Part shown: piece by piece, positions 32,683-41,024 of the stretch
Layout of the letters: each line of letters begins with the position of its first letter
How positions within the stretch are numbered: the stretch's first letter is position 1
Assembly: GCA_944376225.1 (NCBI GenBank)
Contig: CALWBZ010000114.1
Location: 1-41,024, forward strand
Direction of reading: 5' to 3'
From: an uncultured Clostridia bacterium
GTDB lineage: Bacteria; Bacillota; Clostridia; Lachnospirales; Bianqueaceae
DNA: 41,024 nt
Position numbers and translations under genes: made by a program
The notes under the pieces: model-generated
The model's database searches: none
The model's input: only the letters and a program-made list of their open reading frames with translations
What the model was told of the DNA's origin: nothing

Positions 32683-34148
32683 TCCGTTCCTCCGGCAAAG
32701 GCTTTTTCTACTTCTTCCACATCGTCAAAATGGATCTTCTCCCGACCGATGATCTGGTAATCCTCGTGTCCTTTTCCCGCGATGAGGATAATATCTCCCG
32801 GCTCCGCCACGGACACCGCGCGGCGGATGGCGGCGCGGCGATTCTCGATCACTTCATAAGGGCATTCCGTCTCCTTGATCCCCTCTTCCACCTCTTTTAG
32901 GATGGCATAGGGATCCTCCGTCCTGGGATTGTCGGAGGTGGCGATCACATAGTCGCTGTGCTCCCCCGCGATCTTCCCCATAACAGGGCGCTTAGAGCGA
33001 TCCCTGTCCCCACCGCAGCCAAACACGGTGATGATCCTGTGGGTGCGGAACTCTTCGATGGTTTCGAGGACGTTCAGAAGGGCGTCCGGCGCGTGGGAAT
33101 AATCCACCACCGCCGCCACGTGATTCGGACCGTGTACGGTCTGGAACCGCCCCCGGACGATCCGGTCTTTCCGGCCCAGCTCCTCCGCGATGACCTCCGG
33201 TTCGACGCCTGCGATGATCGATGCCGCCGCGGCCGCCATCGTGTTATAGACGTTGAATCTTCCCGGATAGGGATATCGGATGTGCAGCGTCTTTTCCTCG
33301 CCGTTCTTTCGGTACTGAAGATCGTATTCTACGCCGTGAATATCCATCCGGATATTTTTTGCTCTATAGTCCGCCTCCTGGTCGATGGCGCAGCTGAGCA
33401 TCCGGCAATAGGCCGCCTCGTAGACCTTACGGCCCGCCGGATCGTCGATATTGCTAAGGCCCAGCCGAGAGCGCTTAAATAACGTCATCTTCGCCTCGAG
33501 ATAGGCTTCCATCGTCTTATGAAAATCTAAATGGTCGAGGGACAGATTCGTGAAAAGGGCCAGGTCGAAATGGGTCCCGTCCACCCGGTGCAGGGCCAGG
33601 GAATGGGAAGAGACTTCCATGACAAGGGAATGAACGTCCCGGCTTTTCATCTCGGAAAAAAGCTTCTGCAGATCAAAGGCCTGGGGGGTGGTGTATTGGG
33701 AGGGTATGATCTCCTCTCCAATCCGGTTCTCGATGGTTCCCACCAATCCCGCCTTCCTTCCGGCGGCCATCAGGATCCGATAAATCAGCGTGGTCGTGGT
33801 GGTCTTCCCCTTCGTCCCCGTCACGCCGATCATATACATGGATTCCGAGGGTCGCTGATAGAACCGCACCGCCATCAGCGGCATGGCCGCGAGGGTGCTT
33901 TCCACCTTTACGACCCGCATTCCCTCCGGAATCCGCGCCGGCGTCTTCTCCACCACGGCCAGAACCGCGCCGGCCTCTGCCGCCTGCTCGAGGAAATCGT
34001 GCCCGTCAAAGGCTCCTCCCGAGACGGCCACAAAGGCGCTGCCCGGCTTCACCTTTCTCGAATCGTATTCGATGGACAGTATCTCCTCGCTGCCGCTTCC
34101 TCCTATTATCTCATAGGAAATATCCTGCATCAGCATCTTCCAATTCAT
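32679..34148 (-). CDS. murE: UDP-MurNAc-tripeptide synthetase MurE (meso-DAP type)
   Basis: A 489-residue cytoplasmic Mur ligase that adds the third residue to the peptidoglycan stem. Domain 1 carries SRKVKPGSAFVAVSGGAFDG. The ATP-binding domain carries GVTGTKGKTTTTTL. The C-terminal domain contains DNPRTEDP, the motif associated with meso-diaminopimelate rather than lysine, so the wall should be meso-DAP type. TAGGAGGG lies 7 nt before the ATG. A small hairpin (34169-34184) overlaps the end of the upstream penicillin-binding protein gene but has no T-tract. Confidence 0.97.
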   Translation of the reverse strand: MNWKMLMQDISYEIIGGSGSEEILSIEYDSRKVKPGSAFVAVSGGAFDGHDFLEQAAEAGAVLAVVEKTPARIPEGMRVVKVESTLAAMPLMAVRFYQRPSESMYMIGVTGTKGKTTTTTLIYRILMAAGRKAGLVGTIENRIGEEIIPSQYTTPQAFDLQKLFSEMKSRDVHSLVMEVSSHSLALHRVDGTHFDLALFTNLSLDHLDFHKTMEAYLEAKMTLFKRSRLGLSNIDDPAGRKVYEAAYCRMLSCAIDQEADYRAKNIRMDIHGVEYDLQYRKNGEEKTLHIRYPYPGRFNVYNTMAAAAASIIAGVEPEVIAEELGRKDRIVRGRFQTVHGPNHVAAVVDYSHAPDALLNVLETIEEFRTHRIITVFGCGGDRDRSKRPVMGKIAGEHSDYVIATSDNPRTEDPYAILKEVEEGIKETECPYEVIENRRAAIRRAVSVAEPGDIILIAGKGHEDYQIIGREKIHFDDVEEVEKAFAGGTE

Positions 34149-34182
34149 AAATCTTCCCTCCTATAAGAAGCCGACTTTTCGG

Positions 34183-36120
34183 CTATCCTAAGTATACCAC
34201 AATTTTGCTATCCATGTTCATCGTTTCTCCCGCCTCGGGAAACTGTTCGATGATCTGTTCTCCCTCTCCCAAAACATCCAGCTCCGTCTCTCCCGCTTCC
34301 GCCTTCGCCTGGGCCAGGGTCTTGCCCACGAGATCCGGCACCGTGATCTTCGCCACCTCCGGCAGCACGGCCTCTTCCTCCGTGTAATCCGCCTCGATCC
34401 CCAGATAGGGAAGGATGTTTTCTAAAAGTTCCTTGACCACCGGCGCGCAGACCGTTCCCCCGTAATAGATGCCTTCCGGTTCGTCGATGAGCATCAGCGT
34501 CATGAGTTGGGCGTCCTCCACCGGTGTAAAGCACAGGAAGGAGGAGATGTATTTCTTGGCGCTTCGGGGCAGTTTCTGACTCGTGGCGGTCTTGCCTCCG
34601 ATATGATACCCCGTGATCGCGGCTTTGCTGCCGCCGCCCTCGCTGACCACGGTTTCTAAGACCTGGCGCAGCGTCTTGGAGACTTCCGGATCGATGACCC
34701 CTTCGGTAACGGGAAATTCCAGGCTCTTGAGTACGTTGCCCTCTTGATCCAGGACCTTCGTCCCGAAATGGGGGGTGATCAGGCTGCCGCCGTTGACCGC
34801 CGCGGCCGCCGCCCGTAAAAGCTGCATGGGTGTGATGGCGATGGACTGCCCGAATCCCATGGTGGCCAGTTCCACCGGTCCCACGTCTCCCACGTCGTAC
34901 ATGATGCCCACCGCCTCGCCGGAGATGTCGATCCCGGTCTTTTTATCAAACTCGAAGGCCTTCAGGTACTTATAAAAGGTATCGGCCCCTAAGCGAAGCG
35001 CCAGCGTCATGAAGACCGGGTTACAGGAATTCTGTACTCCCTGTACGAAGGTCTCCGTGCCGCGCCCGCCCGCCTTGTGACAGCGGAGCCTGCGATCCGC
35101 CACCGTGAGGCTCCCGCCGCACTGAAAGGTTTCGTCCAGGCTGACCACCTTCTCCGACAGGGCCGCGGCGGAGGTGATGATCTTAAAGGTGGATCCCGGC
35201 TCGTAGGTATCGTTGATGCAGAAGTTGCGCCACATCTGGTTCAGCGCCTCCGTTCGGCTCTCAGAATCCATGCTGTCCCACTGGGCCGCCAGCGTCTCGT
35301 CGTTGATGGTGAAGGGATCGTTGAGATCGAAATCCGGCTTGATGGCCATGGCGTAGATCTCACCGTTCTGAGGATTCATGACGATGATGGCCCCCCGCTT
35401 GGCGTTCTTCTGCTCGATGGTCCGATCTAGCAGCTGTTCGGCATATTGCTGAATCACCACATCCAGGCTCGTCTGTAAGACATTGCCGTCTGTGGCCTCC
35501 TGCCGCAATTCCTCGCTCCCCTCAAGCCTGATGCCCTTGGCGTCCGTGAGGGTGAGCAGGTTCCCGTTGATCCCCTGCAAATACTCATTATAGGTGACTT
35601 CCAGTCCGATGATCCCCTGGCTGTCGCTCCCCGCGAAGCCGATGGTCTGAGAGGCGAGGCTCCCGAAGGGATAGTATCTTTTGAAATTCTCGTCGATCTG
35701 GATCCCGGCAAGATCCGCCTCCCGTATGCGTTCCGCCACTTCCGGCTCCACCCGGGTCTTGATCGTCTGCAGGGCCACCTTCTTTTCCACCAGCGCCAGG
35801 ACCTCTTCATAATTCATGGAAAGTTCCTGGGAGAGAAGCCGCGCGGCCGCTTCCGCATCCTCCACCTGATTGTGAACCACGCTGATCGAGCAGACGGAAG
35901 CGCTGGTGGCGAGCACCGTCCCGTTGCGGTCCAGAATGTCGCCCCGTTTCGCGTATAAGGTGCGTTCCCGATAATGCAGGTCATCCGCCAGCCCCGTCAG
36001 ATACGCCCCCCGAAACAGCTGTATATATCCCACACGAAACAGTAAAACCAAAAGTATCGCTGCACATCCGATCTGATAGATCGTCAGCCGCAATCGGTAT
36101 TTCCCGGAAATCCTCGCCAA
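34183..36120 (-). CDS. spoVD: SpoVD-type class B penicillin-binding protein with PASTA domain
   Basis: A 645-residue bitopic transpeptidase. It has one membrane segment (about 14-34), a dimerisation/pedestal domain, and a transpeptidase domain with STFK (nucleophile Ser310), SCN (365-367) and KTA at 510-512 where KTG is usual. One C-terminal PASTA domain follows (about 593-645). The PASTA domain and the position after another class B protein argue for SpoVD, which makes spore cortex, though a vegetative division role cannot be excluded. GGAGGG lies 7 nt before the ATG. Confidence 0.9.
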   Translation of the reverse strand: MARISGKYRLRLTIYQIGCAAILLVLLFRVGYIQLFRGAYLTGLADDLHYRERTLYAKRGDILDRNGTVLATSASVCSISVVHNQVEDAEAAARLLSQELSMNYEEVLALVEKKVALQTIKTRVEPEVAERIREADLAGIQIDENFKRYYPFGSLASQTIGFAGSDSQGIIGLEVTYNEYLQGINGNLLTLTDAKGIRLEGSEELRQEATDGNVLQTSLDVVIQQYAEQLLDRTIEQKNAKRGAIIVMNPQNGEIYAMAIKPDFDLNDPFTINDETLAAQWDSMDSESRTEALNQMWRNFCINDTYEPGSTFKIITSAAALSEKVVSLDETFQCGGSLTVADRRLRCHKAGGRGTETFVQGVQNSCNPVFMTLALRLGADTFYKYLKAFEFDKKTGIDISGEAVGIMYDVGDVGPVELATMGFGQSIAITPMQLLRAAAAAVNGGSLITPHFGTKVLDQEGNVLKSLEFPVTEGVIDPEVSKTLRQVLETVVSEGGGSKAAITGYHIGGKTATSQKLPRSAKKYISSFLCFTPVEDAQLMTLMLIDEPEGIYYGGTVCAPVVKELLENILPYLGIEADYTEEEAVLPEVAKITVPDLVGKTLAQAKAEAGETELDVLGEGEQIIEQFPEAGETMNMDSKIVVYLG

Positions 36121-36175
36121 TACAGGGCCCTCCTCGCAGAGAGAATCCTTATATTATATGGATCGTCCCCCGGGC

Positions 36176-37939
36176 TTATGATTGGGGATAGATATTCAGA
36201 TAGGGCAGTACCTGACTCAAAACCTCTGCCGCGACGCTCTGGGCGGGAGAGCTGACCCCGCTCTTCGCCTCGTCCAGGATGATCAGGATTCCCACCTCCG
36301 GATCGTCGATGGGAGCGAATCCGGTAAAGGATACGATGTATTTGCCTTCGCTGTAGTCTCCTTTCTCCGCCGTACCGGTTTTTCCGCCGATACGGTAGCC
36401 TTCCAGATTGACGCCGGTTCCTGTTCCCGTCTCCACCACGGCCTCCATCCCGCCGCGGATTACGGCAGAGGTCTCCGCCGATATCACTTGACGGATGGTC
36501 TGGGTGTTGGTCTCGGATATGACGTTGCCGTCGGCGTCCAGAATCTGCTTCACCACATGGGGCTTGACCATGTATCCGTCGTTGACCACGGCGGATTCCG
36601 CCGTCAGAAGCTGGATGGGCGTTAGGTTAAAGCCCTGGCCGAAGGATACGGTGGCCATTTCCACCGGGCCCAAGGTATCCAGATCATAGACCAAGGACTC
36701 CGCGGATTCCTCATAGGGCAGATCGATTCCCGTCTTCTGTCCGATGCCGAAGGCCTGCTGATATTGATAATAAGTCTTTGCCGGCGTACGTTCGCTCGCC
36801 TGAATCATGCCCACGTTACAGGAGTTCTGAATGATCTCCCGGATACTCTGTACTCCGTGGGCCACGTTGAAGGCGCACTGAAACGCCTGGTCATAATACA
36901 TGTAATACGAATTACAGGTGAAACTCTCGTATTCGTTGATGGAGCCGCTGTCCAGGGCCGCCGCGGCGAAAATCGGCTTATATGTGGATCCGGGCTCGTA
37001 AGTCCCGCTGACCGCGAAATTACTCCAGATTCCGGACAGAAACGTGTCGGATTTCTTCATTTCTTCCGTATATTTCGCGCTCAGGCCCAGAATCTCTTCC
37101 ACATCGTTCAGGTTAAAGGTAGGATAATTGGCCATGGCGTAAACCTCGCCAGTCTTAGGATTCATGAGAACCCCGCAGGCCCGCAGGCATTCTTCCTCTT
37201 CCATGACCTTCGCGAGCGCCTGCTCCAGGTAATACTGCACGGTCTGATCCAGCGTCAGTACGAGGGCGTTTCCGTCCTGGGCCTCCACTACCTCTTCCAG
37301 GTACTGCCCGTCTTCCGCCAGCGTCCGCATGCTCCTGCCGTCCACGCCGGAAAGTTCTTCATCGTATTCCATCTCCAATCCGTAGACGCCGTTGAAACCG
37401 ATCACGTGCGCCGCCAGCTCGTCGTTAGGATAATTTCGGCTCTGGATGGCCTCAAACCACACACCCACTATGATGCCTTCATCGATCTTCTCTTCCAATA
37501 CGGATTTGACCGACTCGGAGATCTGCATACCCGCGGAGAAGCGCTCATACTGGCTGTCGGCGTATTCCGTCCCCAGATACTTCTCCAGAACGGAAGTGTC
37601 CGAAATCTTAAGTACGTTCGCAAGCTGCTGAATCGTCGAGGTTTGATCGACGGGATCCGCGCTTTGCAGCGCCTTCGGGTCGATGATGACGTCATATACC
37701 TGGCGGGTCTCGGCCAGGACGTTATGATTTCGGTCATAGATCGTGCCCCGCAGCGCCGTAATCGTCGAGTCCTGCATGGTCCCCTGCTGTTCCTTTACTG
37801 CCCTGGTATACTCCTCTCCGTGAACCAGTTGAATGTACAAGATCCTGCCAAATAACCCGGCAAAGATCAATAAAATGACGCTCACCAGCAGAAAAAGCCG
37901 GATTTTGCTAAAGCCGCTGTTTTGTCCTTGTTTCGCCAT
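36176..37939 (-). CDS. Class B penicillin-binding protein (FtsI/PBP2B-like), no PASTA
   Basis: A 587-residue bitopic transpeptidase with one membrane segment (about 13-37), a pedestal domain, and catalytic motifs STYK (Ser318), SCN (373-375) and KTGT (520-523), all canonical. It ends shortly after the transpeptidase domain without PASTA. It is the likely vegetative septal transpeptidase that pairs with FtsW. The ATG at 37937-37939 (MAKQGQ) is chosen because AAGGGAAAGGGA precedes it. The ORF extends 24 codons upstream, but that part contains the hairpin at 37967-38000 and no ribosome site. Confidence 0.93.
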   Translation of the reverse strand: MAKQGQNSGFSKIRLFLLVSVILLIFAGLFGRILYIQLVHGEEYTRAVKEQQGTMQDSTITALRGTIYDRNHNVLAETRQVYDVIIDPKALQSADPVDQTSTIQQLANVLKISDTSVLEKYLGTEYADSQYERFSAGMQISESVKSVLEEKIDEGIIVGVWFEAIQSRNYPNDELAAHVIGFNGVYGLEMEYDEELSGVDGRSMRTLAEDGQYLEEVVEAQDGNALVLTLDQTVQYYLEQALAKVMEEEECLRACGVLMNPKTGEVYAMANYPTFNLNDVEEILGLSAKYTEEMKKSDTFLSGIWSNFAVSGTYEPGSTYKPIFAAAALDSGSINEYESFTCNSYYMYYDQAFQCAFNVAHGVQSIREIIQNSCNVGMIQASERTPAKTYYQYQQAFGIGQKTGIDLPYEESAESLVYDLDTLGPVEMATVSFGQGFNLTPIQLLTAESAVVNDGYMVKPHVVKQILDADGNVISETNTQTIRQVISAETSAVIRGGMEAVVETGTGTGVNLEGYRIGGKTGTAEKGDYSEGKYIVSFTGFAPIDDPEVGILIILDEAKSGVSSPAQSVAAEVLSQVLPYLNIYPQS

Positions 37940-37966
37940 CGTTCCCTTTCCCTTCGGAAAATTGAT

Positions 37967-38000
37967 CGGCCTGGAAAGAGGTTCCCCACTCTCCAGGCCG
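37967..38000. repeat. Strong hairpin between ftsL and the first penicillin-binding protein gene
   Basis: CGGCCTGG and CCAGGCCG arms extend with AGAG/CTCT across a 2-nt bulge, giving about 12 base pairs around an 8-nt loop. It begins 8 nt after the ftsL stop codon. On the minus strand it is followed by ATCAATTTTCC, a poor T-tract, so it could be a partial terminator or an RNA-processing or stability element. Confidence 0.65.
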
Positions 38001-38007
38001 CGAAAAA

Positions 38008-38562
38008 TCAATCATTTCCTCCAAATAGATGAAAATTCACCTGTGTTTCTTTCCTCTGTGTTTCCTGCGATTCCTGCACGGTATAATCCGTCTCTAAGGG
38101 GCCCATTTCCGTGATATCCTCTCCGGTGGCTTCCTGCATGCCCAGGTGTCCCACCGCGTAGGCGTATAACTCTGACAGAGTCATATCCCCGTCCCCTTCA
38201 TTCTCCAGAACCGCCGTGTTCTGCTCTGCCTCGGCCAGCCGCGCCTGCATGCTGTAAAGCTCCTGCCTTGCGGTATAAAGCTCGCTGTAAGACATGGCCA
38301 CCCGCAGGAGACCGGCCGCGATCACCAATACGCCGCCCAGGATCAAAGCCCTCTGCCAAAGCGGTACGTTTCTGACCCTGATTTTTTTCCCCTTGGCCGG
38401 TTCTGCTTTTCTGGGTTGTTCCTTCTCCCAGGCCTCTTCTTCCTCTTCTTCCAGCTGGTGGGCTAAATTCCCCGAAATATACGCCCGAGCGGAGATGGGC
38501 TTATGGATCCTCTCCTCCTGCTGGAAGTAGTCAAAAACTTCTTCTCTGTTTTCCTGTGACAT
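38008..38562 (-). CDS. FtsL-like septum protein
   Basis: A 184-residue bitopic protein in the usual ftsL position between rsmH and the penicillin-binding proteins. A charged cytoplasmic region of about 70 residues with a run of glutamates is followed by one membrane segment (about 70-89). Next comes a short coiled-coil-like stretch (SELYTARQELYSMQARLAEAE) that would pair with a DivIC/FtsB partner. The acidic tail of about 65 residues has no recognised motif and is longer than in classical FtsL. Sequence conservation of this family is poor, so the call rests on topology and position. Confidence 0.8.
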   Translation of the reverse strand: MSQENREEVFDYFQQEERIHKPISARAYISGNLAHQLEEEEEEAWEKEQPRKAEPAKGKKIRVRNVPLWQRALILGGVLVIAAGLLRVAMSYSELYTARQELYSMQARLAEAEQNTAVLENEGDGDMTLSELYAYAVGHLGMQEATGEDITEMGPLETDYTVQESQETQRKETQVNFHLFGGND

Positions 38563-38579
38563 CTATATCCCCTGCTTCC

Positions 38580-39512
38580 TTATACCCTCTCCGCGATACG
38601 CAGCTTCGCGCTGCGGGATCTCGGATTGTCCTCGACTTCTTCCGCTCCCGGCAAAATCGGCTTCCGGGTAATGACCCGAACGACCGGCTTCTTTCCGCAT
38701 ACACAGACCGGGAACTCTTTAGGACATGTGCAGGGATTTTCCAAGCTCCGGAAGGTCTGTTTGACAATCCGATCTTCCAGAGAATGAAACGTAAGAATAC
38801 AGATGCGTCCTCCGGGCGTCAGCCTCTCGGCCATGTCCCGGATCGCGCCCTCCAAAATGCCAAGCTCTTGATTGACCTCGATCCTTAACGCCTGAAACGT
38901 GCGTTTGGCGGGATGGGGTCCATCCTGGCGCGCCCCCTTGGGGACGGCTTCTTTGATGACTCGGACCAGATCCAACGTCGTCCGGATGGGTTCTTTTTCT
39001 CGTTCCTGAACGATGAAGGAGGCAATTCTGGCCGCCCATCTTTCCTCTCCAAAATCCTGAATGATTTTCTGTAAAGATTCTTGAGAATACCGATTGACAA
39101 TATCGGCCGCCGTCTTCGGGTTACGCCTGTCCATTCTCATGTCCAGAGGGGCGTCCTGCATATAGGAAAACCCACGTTCCCCATCGTCCAGCTGTTTCGA
39201 GGAAACGCCCAGATCCAGCAGTACCCCGTCTACTTTCTGGATCCCCAGCGTTTCCATGATCGCGGCGAAATGGCAAAAATTATCCCGCACGATCGTTACG
39301 TTTGAAAACATTCCCAATTTCTCTTTGCCGTTGGCCACAGCCGCTTCGTCCTGATCGATCCCGATCAGCCTGCCGCCGGGTCCGAGCCTTTTTAAGACCT
39401 CTGACGCGTGTCCCGCGCCTCCGAGAGTACCGTCCACATAAATCCCGTTGGGACGGATCTTAAGGCCCTCGACACACTCTTCTCTGAGAACCGAAATATG
39501 TCTAAATTCCAC
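38580..39512 (-). CDS. rsmH: 16S rRNA (cytosine1402-N4)-methyltransferase RsmH
   Basis: A 310-residue S-adenosylmethionine-dependent enzyme that modifies C1402 of 16S rRNA. The binding motif is [14 protein letters not shown]. Further signatures are [29 protein letters not shown], and the C-terminal [14 protein letters not shown] with a cysteine-rich insertion ([12 protein letters not shown]). Start choice: GTG at 39510-39512 gives the typical MEFRHISVL and has AAGG 8 nt upstream. A GTG three codons earlier (39521) also opens the frame but would overlap that site. It is the second gene of the division cluster. Confidence 0.96.
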   Translation of the reverse strand: MEFRHISVLREECVEGLKIRPNGIYVDGTLGGAGHASEVLKRLGPGGRLIGIDQDEAAVANGKEKLGMFSNVTIVRDNFCHFAAIMETLGIQKVDGVLLDLGVSSKQLDDGERGFSYMQDAPLDMRMDRRNPKTAADIVNRYSQESLQKIIQDFGEERWAARIASFIVQEREKEPIRTTLDLVRVIKEAVPKGARQDGPHPAKRTFQALRIEVNQELGILEGAIRDMAERLTPGGRICILTFHSLEDRIVKQTFRSLENPCTCPKEFPVCVCGKKPVVRVITRKPILPGAEEVEDNPRSRSAKLRIAERV

Positions 39513-39545
39513 GTTTCTCACCTTCGTTTTTTCTAAATTCCGTTC

Positions 39546-40019
39546 TCAGAATCCAAGCGCCCCTAACGTATCGCTCCAGGAAGCCTCGTCGTCTTCCTCG
39601 CCCACATTGTAGCGCTTCCAGGTCTCGTAATCCCAAACCTCCACATGGTCATCGGCTCCCACCAGCATCACGTTTTTCTCGATGCCGGCGTACTGCTTGA
39701 GTTCCGGATGAATCAGCACGCGCCCCTGTTTGTCCAGGTTCGTAGACTGGGTGCTGGAAAAGAACCGTCTCTTGATCCGACGGATCTTCGCGTTTGAATC
39801 GGAAACGCCTTTCAGCTTATCCCGAAGCTCCATGAAGTTCTCCTCCGGCCATAAATATAAACAGGGTTCCTCTTCCCCATCCGGGTCCCACAAATTAGTA
39901 GTAATATAAAAAGACGGATTCAGCAGTGTGTCCCGGCCTACGAGCTCCTGACGGTACTCCATAGGGATAATCAGACGGCCTTTGTCGTCCACCGAATGAT
40001 TAAACTTATTACAGAACAC
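39546..40019 (-). CDS. mraZ: Transcriptional regulator MraZ
   Basis: A 157-residue protein with two SpoVT/AbrB-like DNA-binding units. The first has DDKGRLIIPMEYRQEL near the N-terminus; the second has LDKQGRVLIHPELKQYAGI near residues 95-113. The start codon is GTG (40017-40019) and gives the family N-terminus MF-x-NKFNHSVD. It is the first gene of the cluster. In other bacteria MraZ represses its own operon through tandem boxes after the promoter, and four such boxes are visible here (40045-40090). The region between the two domains (WDPDGEEEPCLYLWPEEN) is slightly longer than in E. coli. Confidence 0.96.
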   Translation of the reverse strand: MFCNKFNHSVDDKGRLIIPMEYRQELVGRDTLLNPSFYITTNLWDPDGEEEPCLYLWPEENFMELRDKLKGVSDSNAKIRRIKRRFFSSTQSTNLDKQGRVLIHPELKQYAGIEKNVMLVGADDHVEVWDYETWKRYNVGEEDDEASWSDTLGALGF

Positions 40020-40044
40020 CTTGCCTCACCACCTTCCTAATGGA

Positions 40045-40117
40045 CTCCATTTGCCTCCACTTAGAATGCAATTGGCTCCACTTGACTCCATTATAACATA
40101 AAATCCCCTCTTTGCAA
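40045..40117 (-). promoter_or_regulatory. Division-cluster promoter with four MraZ boxes
   Basis: TTGCAA (40112-40117) and TATAAT (40090-40095) are 16 bp apart on the minus strand. Downstream are four TGGAG direct repeats (as CTCCA on the plus strand at 40086-40090, 40076-40080, 40055-40059 and 40045-40049). Spacing is 10, 21 and 10 bp, so all four sit on one DNA face. This matches the tandem-repeat binding mode known for MraZ. Confidence 0.8.
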
Positions 40118-40214
40118 GCCCCTTCGGAAACTTTTACAATTTTTTTTGGTTGCCAATTTCTTCATATTCGTAGAGTTTGGATTTTTCGCAAGATCCGTCC
40201 CTCTGTATACCCTC

Positions 40215-40243
40215 TTTACAAATCGTATTCCTTGTGATATCAT
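40215..40243 (+). promoter_or_regulatory. Sigma-A promoter of the right-edge gene
   Basis: TTTACA (40215-40220) and TATCAT (40238-40243) are 17 bp apart on the plus strand, about 24 nt before the ATG at 40267. It diverges from the division-cluster promoter. Confidence 0.65.
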
Positions 40244-40266
40244 AAGGGTACGAAGGGGGTGGCGTC

Positions 40267-41024
40267 ATGACGGAACAGGCGAAGGACATTGCATATCTTG
40301 CTCTCGAGATTTACCGATCCCGACGGGATCTCGCCGGCTGCGTCAACTACTGCCTCTCCTGTAAGACCAACAAGAAGAACGGCAAGAAATATTGGTACAT
40401 CCAGCGCCCCACCAGCGAAGGCCGAAAACAGGTCAAGATCGAGGAAGGCAAGGAGGCCGCCTACATCGCCGCCTACGCCAAGAAAAAAGAACTGAAGACC
40501 TACCTGCGCCGGCTCATGAAAGAATATCATGACCTTAGTTTTGCTGACCGCAAGGCCGTGCGCTATCTCGTCTCCTGCTATCGGGAGTCCGAGGCCGCGG
40601 GCATCGGCAAGATCCAAAAGAATACCCATTCCGACGGCACTTCCCGGGATTCCAAGAGCGAACTCGCCATCTCCCTGATTCTGGAAAAATTCCATATTCC
40701 CTATGAATACGGATACCCCATCTATGCGGCCGGGAGGCCCTATGTGGTAGACTTCTACTTTCCCGCCTCCCGGGACTACTATGAGCATATGGGGATGTTG
40801 GATAACGAAGCGTATCGAGAACATCAGAAAGATAAGTTGGCCAACTATGCCGCGGACGGCATCAAAGAGGAAAAGAACCTTCTTGTTACAGAGGAACACC
40901 AGGTGGAGATTTCTGGGAAGAAGTATTCCTATCTGGACACGAGGGAGATCATCCTGAAACTAACGGTCTTCGGCCAGATTCCGCCCCACAAGGCCTTCAA
41001 AGAGCTCTTCCCGGGAAAAAAGGC
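40267..41024 (+). CDS. Hypothetical protein with PD-(D/E)XK-like pattern, partial
   Basis: An open frame of 252 codons runs off the right edge. The ATG at 40267 has AAGGGGG 8 nt upstream and its own promoter. The first 100 residues are basic and helical, with two cysteines in CVNYCLSC. The middle carries SKSELAISLILEKFHIPYEY, then VVDFYFP, then YYEHMGM and a DKLANYAADGI helix. This spacing of Glu, Asp-Phe and Glu-x-Gly-like residues resembles the restriction-endonuclease-like fold seen in many uncharacterised Firmicutes proteins. Nuclease activity is inference. A long opposite-strand frame here (40240-40899) is a shadow. Confidence 0.75.
   Translation, partial: MTEQAKDIAYLALEIYRSRRDLAGCVNYCLSCKTNKKNGKKYWYIQRPTSEGRKQVKIEEGKEAAYIAAYAKKKELKTYLRRLMKEYHDLSFADRKAVRYLVSCYRESEAAGIGKIQKNTHSDGTSRDSKSELAISLILEKFHIPYEYGYPIYAAGRPYVVDFYFPASRDYYEHMGMLDNEAYREHQKDKLANYAADGIKEEKNLLVTEEHQVEISGKKYSYLDTREIILKLTVFGQIPPHKAFKELFPGKK

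Noticed and set aside
40240-40899. Minus-strand hydrophobic frame of 219 codons at the right edge
   Set aside because: It is the antisense of the plus-strand nuclease-like gene, which has a promoter, a ribosome site and plausible codon use.

Overview
The window comes from an endospore-forming Firmicute of the class Clostridia, most likely Lachnospirales-like. This rests on a spoIIGA-sigE pair directly downstream of ftsZ, a PASTA-bearing SpoVD-type penicillin-binding protein in the division cluster, a meso-DAP-type MurE, strong AGGAGG ribosome sites, sigma-A promoters with 16-18 bp spacers and a T-box in front of pheST. Nearly everything is on the minus strand. The exceptions are a MATE transporter in the middle and a partial nuclease-like gene at the right edge.

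Region 1 (1-12.3 kb) is signalling and export. It starts with the N-terminus of a response regulator. A two-component system (response regulator, then histidine kinase) follows, in line with an ABC ATPase, an ABC-2 permease and a DUF4097-type lipoprotein, which together resemble an envelope-stress or peptide-resistance unit. Next is a MarR-controlled heterodimeric multidrug ABC exporter with a cytidylate-kinase-like gene behind it. Both its control points carry the same 17-bp operator, ATCTAA-N5-TTAGAT. A third export unit has one ATPase and two DUF990-type permeases.

Region 2 (12.3-16.2 kb) is pheS-pheT behind a canonical T-box leader with a visible terminator, a T-box sequence and a candidate UUC specifier.

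Region 3 (16.2-23.5 kb) is the most unusual part. A membrane diguanylate cyclase (dCACHE-GAF-GGDEF) overlaps by 53 nt a three-gene, translationally coupled module: a TerB-N/TerB-C protein, a BrxD-like (DUF2791) ATPase and an Lhr/BrxHI-like superfamily 2 helicase. The three-gene core matches a DNA-processing/anti-phage theme already proposed by comparative genomics of Ter domains and BREX, but it has no methyltransferase, PglZ or nuclease. The link to a c-di-GMP synthase is what may be new. The module has no terminator of its own. The helicase stop codon lies inside the -35 box of the pheST promoter, so read-through would enter the T-box.

Region 4 (23.5-41.0 kb) holds the plus-strand MATE transporter, the sporulation pair spoIIGA-sigE, and a division and cell-wall (dcw) cluster in the order mraZ-rsmH-ftsL-pbp-spoVD-murE-murF-mraY-ftsW-divIB-ftsZ. 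murD and murG are absent from their usual places. Four TGGAG boxes follow the cluster promoter, as expected for MraZ autoregulation. Divergent from mraZ is a partial gene with a PD-(D/E)XK-like motif pattern. I saw no rRNA, tRNA, CRISPR array, insertion sequence or phage genes.
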